A stretch of DNA of 10,493 bases from RGIG3872 sp045660245. Lineage in GTDB: Bacteria > Bacillota > Clostridia > Christensenellales > UBA1242. Location: positions 1 through 10,493 of the forward strand of contig JAZRDJ010000056.1 in assembly GCA_045660245.1 (NCBI GenBank), written 5' to 3'. Numbering within the stretch: the stretch's first letter is position 1; each line of letters starts with the position of its first letter. A program made the translations under genes and the position numbers. Positions 1-6,214 of the stretch are shown piece after piece. A model generated the notes under the pieces. It saw nothing but the letters and a program-made list of their open reading frames with translations. It was not told where the DNA came from and searched no databases.

Positions 1-320
1 CCTTCACTATCATAGTCAAGTCGTCCAACAGGTTTCAAATGCTTGAGAGAATCTGGGAGCAAATCCACAACGGTTCGTCTGCCTTTGTCATCACTCATTG
101 CTGTGATGTAGCCTTTTGGCTTGTGAATCATGATATATTCCTTTTTGCCCATAACTTGAATTTGTGCACCTTTGAGTGTTACAATGTCCTTTTCATCAAT
201 ATCAACGCCAAGCGAAGTCACAACTTCACCATTGACACGAACATCTCCATTTCTCACAAACTCGTCTGCTTTTCTTCTTGAGCAAATACCACAACTTGCA
301 ATAAACTTGTTAATACGCAT
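1..320 (-). CDS. rluB: 23S rRNA pseudouridine synthase, RluB/RsuA family (partial, 3' end outside window)
   Basis: The ATG is at 320-318 and the reading frame runs off the window after about 106 codons. The first ~60 residues form an S4 RNA-binding domain (start MRINKFIASCGICSRRKADE, then a VRVNG motif). The catalytic domain begins with the family's HKPKGYIT stretch at about residues 66-73 and the PVGRLDYDSEG motif at about 97-107. The Asp of GRLD (residue 102) is the expected catalytic nucleophile. Members isomerise a specific uridine in 23S (RluB) or 16S (RsuA) rRNA to pseudouridine. The RluB assignment rests on general similarity and on this gene's usual place downstream of scpAB and a carboxypeptidase in Clostridia; RsuA/RluE/RluF relatives cannot be excluded from the N-terminal half. 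A good Shine-Dalgarno (AGGTGA, 6 nt before the ATG) is part of a hairpin described separately. Confidence 0.9.
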   Translation of the reverse strand, partial: MRINKFIASCGICSRRKADEFVRNGDVRVNGEVVTSLGVDIDEKDIVTLKGAQIQVMGKKEYIMIHKPKGYITAMSDDKGRRTVVDLLPDSLKHLKPVGRLDYDSE

Positions 321-355
321 AAAAAATCACCTAAACTATAATTTAGCCTAGGTGA
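321..355 (-). terminator. Terminator-like hairpin across the dacB stop and the rluB ribosome binding site
   Basis: On the minus strand, TCACCTA (355-349) pairs perfectly with TAGGTGA (333-327). An alternative 9-bp pairing with a 5-nt bulge uses TAAA/TTTA as well. The stem is followed directly by six T (326-321) and then the rluB ATG. The 5' arm encodes the last residues of the upstream carboxypeptidase and its TAA (345-343) lies in the loop, while the 3' arm contains the rluB Shine-Dalgarno AGGTGA. It could be a weak intrinsic terminator, a device coupling translation of the two genes, or both. The stem is short and AT-rich, so strong termination is doubtful. Confidence 0.5.
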
Positions 356-1512
356 ATCATATCATGAACCAGTTTTTCGAGAATGTTTACCTCCCTAGAC
401 TTTACATCTTCTATGATATACACTTTATCAGAAAAAATCAAGTCTTTGGACACATAAATTTGAATTTCACCAATGGGTTTGCTCGCCTGGTGAGGTGCAA
501 CGACACTCTCTGGTATCATGTATACCACTTCAACCTCATCAACTTCAGATATCTTGAGCGGAAGAGAAATTCCATCACGAACACAAAACTTTGTCTTTTG
601 TTTTTCACCGCCCACAATTTCAATATCCCCAAGAATGTTTTCAGGTGCAAGAATTTCAGTTAAATGATATTCCGAAAAACCTTTTTCAAGTAGCAACTGA
701 CATTCTTCAAACATTTTTGCACAATCCAGAACAACACAAACCAAATGCATGTTATTTTTTTTTGCACTACCAACAAAACATCTGCCTGCTTTTTTGGTGT
801 ATCCAGTCTTCACGCCAGTTGCCTCAGGCATATTCTTGAGGAGTTTGTTTTTGTTTTGAAGTTTTCGGTTTGAAGCACCATTGAGCACACTTTCAATCTT
901 CTTTTCTGTGGTTGAAACAATTTCAGCAAACTTCTCATTCTTGAGTGCGTATGCTGAGATGAGTGCAAGATCAAAAGCCGTTGTATAATGATTGTCATCA
1001 GGCAATCCATGTGGGTTTTCAAGGTGGGTATTTTTTGCTCCCAGTTTTTGAACAAACAAATTACACTGTTCCACAAATTTTTCTACACTTCCACTTGTGT
1101 GAATGGCAATCGCTTCGGCAGCGTCATTTCCTGATCTGAGCATCAAACCAAAAAGCAATTCTTCAAGCGTTAGTGTTTCGCCCTCTTTCAAGTAAATACT
1201 CGTTCCTTCAACACCTACACAATCCTTGCCAATTGTGACAACAGCACCAAGGTCTGGATTCTTTTCAATTGCAACAATGGCTGTAATTATCTTTGTCGTG
1301 CTTGCCATTGGAAGTTTTTTGTCGTTATTTTTTGAATATAAAACCCTACCAGTTTCTACATCCATGACCGTCATTGCTTTTGCTGAAGAAATTTCAATAT
1401 CTTTACATTTAGCAAACGATGTATCAATGTGAAAAACCGCAAAATTTAGAAATATTGAAGCAAAAATAACACAAAACATCGCACTTATGATAATATTTTT
1501 TACAACTTTCAC
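343..1512 (-). CDS. Secreted D-alanyl-D-alanine carboxypeptidase (S11 family, DacB/DacF-like)
   Basis: This 389-residue penicillin-binding protein would trim the terminal D-Ala from peptidoglycan pentapeptides outside the membrane. Residues 1-34 look like a signal peptide (hydrophobic run 7-28, possible cleavage after SFA). The three active-site motifs are intact: SxxK as S71-T-T-K74, SxN as S127-G-N129, and KTG at 235-237. A C-terminal beta domain (about 275-370) follows, and the chain ends in a short helix-like stretch (NILEKLVHDMIHLG) that could be an amphipathic membrane anchor; this last point is inference. The start is a GTG one nucleotide after the gerW stop, with AAGGAAG about 9 nt upstream, so the two genes are probably cotranscribed. 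Its place beside gerW suggests a spore cortex or spore cell-wall role, but a vegetative role cannot be ruled out. It is a paralogue of the carboxypeptidase at 4992-6164. Confidence 0.92.
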   Translation of the reverse strand: MKVVKNIIISAMFCVIFASIFLNFAVFHIDTSFAKCKDIEISSAKAMTVMDVETGRVLYSKNNDKKLPMASTTKIITAIVAIEKNPDLGAVVTIGKDCVGVEGTSIYLKEGETLTLEELLFGLMLRSGNDAAEAIAIHTSGSVEKFVEQCNLFVQKLGAKNTHLENPHGLPDDNHYTTAFDLALISAYALKNEKFAEIVSTTEKKIESVLNGASNRKLQNKNKLLKNMPEATGVKTGYTKKAGRCFVGSAKKNNMHLVCVVLDCAKMFEECQLLLEKGFSEYHLTEILAPENILGDIEIVGGEKQKTKFCVRDGISLPLKISEVDEVEVVYMIPESVVAPHQASKPIGEIQIYVSKDLIFSDKVYIIEDVKSREVNILEKLVHDMIHLG

Positions 1513-1513
1513 T

Positions 1514-1900
1514 TTATTTTTCTTCCTTGTTTTTCATGTAATCACAGACACTATCAAACATTTTTGGTATTGTTTCAAGAATTTTCTCATATGGTGTTTT
1601 TGCATCCACTTTAATGAATTTGACACTTTTCCCACAAACACACAAAAATCCTACAGGACAAACAGTTACACCTCCGCCAGATCCGCCAGAGAATGGGAAA
1701 CTCTTTGTCATCTTGATTTGGCTTTTGTCAGCACTATACTCCCCACCACCTGCAACAAAACCAAGCGATAATTTTGAAATGGGAACAATCAAAAGATCTC
1801 CAATTTCAATTGCATCACCAACAACAGTTTTGATGTCAGACATTGCTTTTATTTTTTCTATTGCTGATGACACAATATCCTCAATTTGATTTTCAGACAT
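1514..1900 (-). CDS. gerW: GerW/YtfJ family sporulation protein
   Basis: A 128-residue protein of the family that includes B. subtilis YtfJ (GerW), a forespore-made protein needed for normal germination responses. The family pattern is visible: an N-terminal helix (about 3-21), the conserved DLLIVPISKLSLGFVAGGGEY segment (35-55), and a glycine-rich loop (SGGSGGGVTV, 71-80) followed by a PVGFLCV strand. The length is close to the family's usual size. Three cysteines (C81, C87, C89) surround the strand after the glycine loop, plus C119 near the end. A strong Shine-Dalgarno (AAGGAG, 7 nt spacing) precedes the ATG. The gene overlaps the end of the DUF2953 gene by 8 nt and is followed one nucleotide later by the carboxypeptidase, implying a three-gene unit. 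Confidence 0.92.
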   Translation of the reverse strand: MSENQIEDIVSSAIEKIKAMSDIKTVVGDAIEIGDLLIVPISKLSLGFVAGGGEYSADKSQIKMTKSFPFSGGSGGGVTVCPVGFLCVCGKSVKFIKVDAKTPYEKILETIPKMFDSVCDYMKNKEEK

Positions 1901-2462
1901 TTTGTTTCTCCTTGCCTAATTTTTGTTTTTCTTTTATTTTTAGTTTGGCTTTAAAAAATGATATTATTACATCAAAAATGCTAATTTTAATCACAGCATA
2001 AATTGTGGTATTATTTTCATTTCTCGTAAATGTTGGTATTATTCTTGAAAATATATTGATGTAATTATATCTGGTTTTCAATATGGCGGAGATCGTGTTC
2101 ACAACCATGTTTTCAATTGCTGTGATTTGAGCCGTTTCAAAAGCATCTTCATTGTTTCCAAAACTTTTGAAGTAATTGAAATTCACAACCTTTACTCTCT
2201 TTGATACTTCTTTGTAAAATTCTCCGGTATAAGGTTTTGACTTTTCCGTGCTCTTTAGTAAATTGATTTTGTTGTCAAATCGCAACTTATCATTTTCAAA
2301 AAATACTTTTCCACACACAATATTGATCACAAACGCATGAATGAGATAATACCCTTCCATTCGCATCAAATTTGCATGAACAGACACTTTGACTTTGACA
2401 GGCAAAATAATAATAAGGACAACAAATAACACAACAAAAGTCACCAATAAAAATACATTCAT
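1893..2462 (-). CDS. DUF2953 family membrane-anchored protein
   Basis: This is 189 residues from the ATG at 2462. One hydrophobic segment (about residues 3-22, FLLVTFVVLFVVLIIILPV) is followed by a KVKVSVHANL beta-like stretch and a soluble domain ending in a lysine-rich tail. That layout, and the place directly upstream of gerW, matches the DUF2953 proteins beside ytfJ in spore-forming Firmicutes; their biochemical role is unknown. The open frame extends to a TTG at 2498, but that codon sits in the T-tract of the upstream terminator, so I chose the internal ATG. I see only a weak ribosome binding site there. The 3' end overlaps gerW by 8 nt. Identification rests on topology and context more than on sharp motifs. 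Confidence 0.75.
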   Translation of the reverse strand: MNVFLLVTFVVLFVVLIIILPVKVKVSVHANLMRMEGYYLIHAFVINIVCGKVFFENDKLRFDNKINLLKSTEKSKPYTGEFYKEVSKRVKVVNFNYFKSFGNNEDAFETAQITAIENMVVNTISAILKTRYNYINIFSRIIPTFTRNENNTTIYAVIKISIFDVIISFFKAKLKIKEKQKLGKEKQNV

Positions 2463-2496
2463 ACCATTAGTTTGAGCACTGGTGTTGTTTTTAAAC

Positions 2497-2532
2497 AAAA
2501 AAAAGGTACAGACGCATGAACGCGTGTGTACC
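2497..2532 (-). terminator. Intrinsic terminator after scpB
   Basis: On the minus strand an 11-nt arm (2532-2522, GGTACACACGC) pairs with 2515-2505 (GCGTCTGTACC) with a single internal mismatch. The loop is 6 nt (2521-2516), and eight T follow at 2504-2497. This is a textbook Rho-independent terminator in the direction of scpB, 24 bp past its stop codon. The plus-strand continuation is A-rich rather than T-rich, so it should work only for minus-strand transcription. Confidence 0.88.
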
Positions 2533-2556
2533 GCAAAAAATATTTAAAATAATATA

Positions 2557-3378
2557 TCAGACCAAATCCTCGTCGTCTTCAAAGTATCCTTTGTCGTCTT
2601 CTGGATCATTCTCAAAGTAATCATTGCCATCATCACCAACAAACTCACCATTGAACATTTCAGACGTTCCAGCAAAGTCATTTTTGAAATAATCATTCCC
2701 ATCATCTTGAAGTTCTTTTTCTTGATTGTTTGAAAGTTCGTCTGTTGTTTCTGTTGCTTCCATTTTGCTGATTGCAATATCAAGTTTCTTTTCCATTTCT
2801 TCTGTCGTTTCATTGATCTCAAAATGGTTGTAAAGTCTATCATCTGAAGTTCTGATAATTTTGACTTGTTCCATAAGTTCATTATAATCTGGCAAAGCGT
2901 CAATTGACTCAATGTTGAATCTTTTCAAAAATTCATCAGTTGTTCCAAACAAACTTGGGTGTCCAACAGTATCTTTCTTTCCCACAATTTCAATAAGGCC
3001 GTGTTCCATCAAAATGCTGATCGCATAGTCACAGCCAACACCACGGATTTCTTCAATCTCAAGTCTTGTGATTGGTTGTTTGTAGGCAATGATTGCTGCA
3101 GTTTCAAGCGTTGCCTTTGACAAATTACGTTGTCTGATTGGGTTCAAAACTGATGACACAATTTCAGAGTACTTCGGGTTGCTTGAAAGTTGCAACTTTC
3201 CATTGAATATCTGAAGTTGAATCCCAGATTCTTCTCCATATCTTTCTTGAAGTTTTTTTGCAGATTCCAAAACATCTTGTTTGCTCACTTCAAGTTTTTC
3301 GGCAATATCAGCAGAATCAACAGCCTCTCCAGCCACAAACAAAATACTTTCAATGATATCTTCCAAATTAGTTTGCAT
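2557..3378 (-). CDS. scpB: Segregation and condensation protein B (ScpB) with an acidic repeat tail
   Basis: ScpB is the winged-helix partner that, with ScpA, binds Smc to form the bacterial condensin used in chromosome compaction and segregation. The core (about residues 1-190) has the family hallmarks: LEDIIESILFVAGEAV at the start, LSKATLETAAIIAYKQPITRLEIEEIRGV (86-114), and GHPSLFGTTDEFLKRFNI (139-156). The protein is 273 residues; the ~80 after the core are rich in D and E and contain the segment DDGNDYF twice (225-231 and 249-255) plus a related DDKGYFEDD near the end. That tail is longer than usual for the family. The start overlaps the end of scpA by 11 nt with GAGG 9-10 nt upstream, so translational coupling is likely. 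A strong terminator follows. Confidence 0.95.
   Translation of the reverse strand: MQTNLEDIIESILFVAGEAVDSADIAEKLEVSKQDVLESAKKLQERYGEESGIQLQIFNGKLQLSSNPKYSEIVSSVLNPIRQRNLSKATLETAAIIAYKQPITRLEIEEIRGVGCDYAISILMEHGLIEIVGKKDTVGHPSLFGTTDEFLKRFNIESIDALPDYNELMEQVKIIRTSDDRLYNHFEINETTEEMEKKLDIAISKMEATETTDELSNNQEKELQDDGNDYFKNDFAGTSEMFNGEFVGDDGNDYFENDPEDDKGYFEDDEDLV
2605..2706 (-). repeat. Imperfect 30-bp direct repeat in the scpB tail
   Basis: Two 30-bp units, 2677-2706 and 2605-2634, encode DDGNDYFKND and DDGNDYFEND. Their starts are 72 bp (24 residues) apart. They differ at a few bases, including some third-codon positions, so the copy is not very recent or the peptide is under selection. A shorter, weaker third unit (DDKGYFEDD) follows downstream. 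Confidence 0.7.
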
Positions 3379-4192
3379 TTATATTTTCCTCTTTTTTGTA
3401 AATTTGTATATCGTCAAATGATTGATCTTGAACCACTCTAATGAGTTGCCCCTTCAAAAGTTCAAGAACAGCCAAAAACGTGTTGATAATTTCACTCTTT
3501 GAATAATCTGCGTCAAACAATTCACTGAATGTAAATTTTTCTTTTTCAAGCAAAGTATCCTTGATCTGTGCAATTTTTTGAGCAACAGTGAACCTGTCTT
3601 TTTCTATTTTTCTTGGTGCTGGAACTTCTGCCTTTGCTGTTACTTTGTGCATCAATTTTGTAAAAGCCGAAATCAATGCCTCAATATCCAACGCGTCAGG
3701 CAAGACATATCTGAAATCACCAGCGCTGTCATCAGGTTTTTTGTAAAACCTGTCAACATCCTCAATAACTTTGAGTTTTTCACTTGCGTCTTTGAAAAGT
3801 TTGTATTCCTCAATCTGTCTGATCAGTCTGATTTCAGGATCTTCTTCATCAAGTTCTTCAACCAGTTGTGGTTTTGGCAAAAGTTTTTTTGATTTAATTT
3901 CCAAAAGCGTTGCTGCCATATCAATAAAGTCACTTGCCTTTTCAACATCAAGTTCTTCGATATCTTCCATAAGTGCAAGATATTGTTCAGTAATTTCTGA
4001 AATAAAAATATCTTGAATATCAATTTTTGCTTCTTTGATCAAATGAAGCAAAAGATCAATTGGACCTTCAAATTGATCAAGTTTGATCACAACAGCATCA
4101 CTTTCAGGATTTTCTGCTTGAGAAACAGCAACTGCGGTTTCGCAGTTTTCTTGATTTGTATCATTCATCTTTTGCAAATCTTTTTCTTCCAT
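3368..4192 (-). CDS. scpA: Segregation and condensation protein A (ScpA, kleisin)
   Basis: ScpA is the kleisin that bridges the heads of Smc dimers and recruits ScpB. The diagnostic segment IKLDQFEGPIDLLLHLIKEAKIDIQDI is present at about residues 36-62. It is followed by AASDFIDMAATLLEIKSKKLLP-type helices (about 84-107) and a C-terminal winged-helix region (FSELFDADYSKSEIINTFLAVLELLKGQLI, about 222-251). At 274 residues it is slightly long because roughly 35 mostly polar residues precede the usual start of the fold; a second Met at residue 8 is the only nearby alternative. The ATG lies 3 nt after the site-2 protease stop, with AGGATAGGG just upstream inside that gene's end. It forms an operon with the protease and scpB. 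Confidence 0.95.
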   Translation of the reverse strand: MEEKDLQKMNDTNQENCETAVAVSQAENPESDAVVIKLDQFEGPIDLLLHLIKEAKIDIQDIFISEITEQYLALMEDIEELDVEKASDFIDMAATLLEIKSKKLLPKPQLVEELDEEDPEIRLIRQIEEYKLFKDASEKLKVIEDVDRFYKKPDDSAGDFRYVLPDALDIEALISAFTKLMHKVTAKAEVPAPRKIEKDRFTVAQKIAQIKDTLLEKEKFTFSELFDADYSKSEIINTFLAVLELLKGQLIRVVQDQSFDDIQIYKKEENINAN

Positions 4193-4195
4193 ACC

Positions 4196-4885
4196 CTATC
4201 CTACAAACAAACTAAATAATTTAACAAAACCATCAATCACGAATTCTGCGAGTGACACAGGAACATATGAAACATACATTGAAATCACACCCGTGAAAAT
4301 ACAACCAAGCAAAATGATAAAACCATATCTTCTCATAAAATCCAAAAATCTGTTGTTTGGTTTTGCGAATGTTTCGATCAATCTGTAACCATCAAATGAA
4401 TAAAATGGCAACAAATTGAAAAACGCAAAAATAAAATTCATGAGTATCAAATATTCCAAAAAGTGTTTCACTGCTGGGCCATAAACGCCAAATACAAATA
4501 CTTCTGGAGCAAATACATAAATGAGTGAATAAACCAGCGCCCCCAGTATCCCAAGACCAACATTTGCGAGAATTCCAGCGCCATAAACACGAAGAGCGCT
4601 CTTTTTGCCACGCCTGAAATTTCTTGAATCAACAGGAACTGGTTTTGCCCAACCATAGCCAAACAAAAGCAAAAAGAAAATGCCTTTCAAATCCACATGT
4701 GAAAAAGGTGCGAGAGTATATCTCCCCACAGCCTTTGCCGTCATGTCACCTTCCTTGAATGCGGCATGAGCATGCGCGAATTCATGAATGGACATGGAAA
4801 GTAAAAGTGCAGAAACATATCCACAAATCAAAAGCAACATTCCAATAAAAGTACTCTCTGTTGAAAAGAGATTAAAAAGCAACAT
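4196..4885 (-). CDS. Site-2 protease family membrane metalloprotease (M50)
   Basis: This 229-residue polytopic membrane protein is of the M50 family, which cleaves substrates within or near the membrane. The zinc site is visible as HEFAH (H34, E35, H38), with the third ligand in NLLPFYSFDG (N157, D165). The stretch GYGWAKPVPVDSRNFRRGKKS (76-96) is typical of the family. Hydrophobic segments lie at about 12-31, 66-78, 100-128, 142-160 and 186-210. It lacks the PDZ domain of RseP-type proteases and resembles the small S2P proteins commonly found directly upstream of scpA in Clostridia. A role like SpoIVFB (processing pro-sigma-K) is possible but not shown; the substrate is unknown. The usual PxPPLDG second motif is changed to PFYSFDG. 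A perfect sigma-A promoter lies 25-53 nt upstream; AGGAG is present but 13 nt from the ATG. Confidence 0.92.
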   Translation of the reverse strand: MLLFNLFSTESTFIGMLLLICGYVSALLLSMSIHEFAHAHAAFKEGDMTAKAVGRYTLAPFSHVDLKGIFFLLLFGYGWAKPVPVDSRNFRRGKKSALRVYGAGILANVGLGILGALVYSLIYVFAPEVFVFGVYGPAVKHFLEYLILMNFIFAFFNLLPFYSFDGYRLIETFAKPNNRFLDFMRRYGFIILLGCIFTGVISMYVSYVPVSLAEFVIDGFVKLFSLFVG

Positions 4886-4909
4886 TATTTCTCACACTCT
4901 CCTGATTTT

Positions 4910-4938
4910 ATTATATTGCTTTGCCTCGCAATTGTCAA
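4910..4938 (-). promoter_or_regulatory. Perfect-consensus sigma-A promoter for the protease-scpA-scpB operon
   Basis: On the minus strand TTGACA (4938-4933) and TATAAT (4915-4910) are separated by exactly 17 bp, the full housekeeping consensus. The predicted start point is about 4903, leaving a leader of only about 18 nt before the ATG at 4885. AGGAG (4903-4899) would then lie at the very 5' end of the message. Confidence 0.85.
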
Positions 4939-4942
4939 ATCA

Positions 4943-4977
4943 AAACAAAAAAAAGCGACCAACTTGTTGTCGCTTTT
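4943..4977 (-). terminator. Intrinsic terminator after the dacF-like carboxypeptidase
   Basis: The arms AAAAGCGAC (4977-4969 on the minus strand) and GTCGCTTTT (4959-4951) pair perfectly over 9 bp around a 9-nt loop. A T-rich tail follows (TTTT at 4950-4947, G, then TTTT). It lies 15 bp past the carboxypeptidase stop and immediately before the next promoter, marking a transcription-unit boundary. Confidence 0.88.
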
Positions 4978-4991
4978 ATTGTTAGATTTTG

Positions 4992-6164
4992 TTACCATGC
5001 CACATAAATCTTTTGTGTTATATCCTTGATCCTCAACTTTTCAATATTTTCATGCGATACAATTGGAATTTCTGCAATCACAATATTGTGTTGATCCAAG
5101 ATGATCAAATTTGCTATTTTTGAATTCACAGTAACAGGAGCCTTGACTTCACATTGTTCAATCGATGTTGAACACTCAAATTTATCCCCCTTTTTCAAAA
5201 GTTTCACAAAATCATCTCCAGCATAACCAGCCGTAATTTTTTGTATTGAATTCTTGATTTCCACATCACAGAGTTTTTCACCTTTTCGAACAATCACCCT
5301 GTTTTCAAAATTATCAAAACCATAATTAAACAAGGCTTTTACACTTTCAAAACGATTACTTGAACTCTCTTCCCCAAGGGTGACAGCAATCAGTTCAAGA
5401 TCTTGTCTTTTTGCACTTGACACCAAACAAAATCCAGCCTCATTTGTGAATCCTGTCTTGCCACCCGTTGTTCCTTTGAAAAACCTTACGAGCCTGTTTG
5501 TGTTCACAAGTTCAGTTTTTCTGCCACTAGGGTGCACCAGTTCATCCATCCATGTCGTTGCGTATTTTTTGTACAACTTGTTGCTCATCAATACCTTATA
5601 GGCAACTGCCATATCACGAGCCGTTGAATAATGATCTGCACATGGAAGCCCAGTTGAATTTGAGAATTTTGAATTTTTCATTCCATGATCATGAGCATAG
5701 TTATTCATTTTCATGACAAAGTTTTCTTCTGTTCCAGAAACGGCTTCAGCAAGTGCAACCATGCTGTCGTTCGCTGAAGAGATAATGACCGACTTGATCA
5801 AATCTTCAATCTTATACTTTTTGTTTTCATCCAAAAATGCTTCTGAACCTTCTTGCTCTGCCGCATTTTTTGAAATTCTTACTTCTTGATTTGTTTTTAT
5901 TTTTCCATTCTCTATCGCATCAAAAACAAGTCCAAGTCCCACAATTTTTGTCATGCTTGCAATGGGCAACATTCGATCAGCCTCTTTCTCAAACAAAATT
6001 GTTCCAGAGTGGGCATCGATCAAAAATGCTGATTTACCAGTAACTATTGGATTGTTTTCTTGCACACGCTCTTTGGCACTTGCAAAAGTTTCCATGCTCA
6101 AAAATCCAGTCGAAGAAAAAATAATGCAAAAAAATAAAGATAATACAAAGAGATATTTTTTCAT
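4992..6164 (-). CDS. dacF: Secreted D-alanyl-D-alanine carboxypeptidase (DacF-like, S11 family)
   Basis: This is 390 residues from the ATG at 6164, which is preceded by AAAGGTAGGTG. The frame is open a further 38 codons upstream into spoIIM, but those residues do not look like a signal peptide, whereas MKKYLFVLSLFFCIIFSS does. Signal peptidase could cut after ASA at about residue 30. The active-site motifs are all present: S70-M-T-K73, S130-A-N132 and K236-T-G238. A C-terminal beta domain (about 285-375) closes the protein, with no obvious amphipathic anchor after it. It should remove terminal D-Ala from peptidoglycan stem peptides on the outer face of the membrane. DacF is the sporulation-linked paralogue in Bacillus, and the spoIVB-spo0A-spoIIM neighbourhood supports that name; the symbol is by context, not proven orthology. 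An intrinsic terminator follows. Confidence 0.88.
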   Translation of the reverse strand: MKKYLFVLSLFFCIIFSSTGFLSMETFASAKERVQENNPIVTGKSAFLIDAHSGTILFEKEADRMLPIASMTKIVGLGLVFDAIENGKIKTNQEVRISKNAAEQEGSEAFLDENKKYKIEDLIKSVIISSANDSMVALAEAVSGTEENFVMKMNNYAHDHGMKNSKFSNSTGLPCADHYSTARDMAVAYKVLMSNKLYKKYATTWMDELVHPSGRKTELVNTNRLVRFFKGTTGGKTGFTNEAGFCLVSSAKRQDLELIAVTLGEESSSNRFESVKALFNYGFDNFENRVIVRKGEKLCDVEIKNSIQKITAGYAGDDFVKLLKKGDKFECSTSIEQCEVKAPVTVNSKIANLIILDQHNIVIAEIPIVSHENIEKLRIKDITQKIYVAW

Positions 6165-6214
6165 TTTACACCTACCTTTGATATTATCTTGTTCAACTCT
6201 TACATTTTTATGTA

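Noticed and set aside
1614..1889. Plus-strand open frame opposite gerW (proline-rich)
   Set aside because: The proline run is simply the complement of the glycine-rich loop codons of gerW.
2463..2498. TTG start for the DUF2953 gene
   Set aside because: That codon lies in the T-tract of the scpB terminator, and the internal ATG directly precedes the membrane segment.
6201..6214. TACAT/ATGTA inverted repeat between spoIIM and the carboxypeptidase
   Set aside because: It is only 5 bp per arm in AT-rich DNA, without a T-tract or promoter elements at proper spacing.
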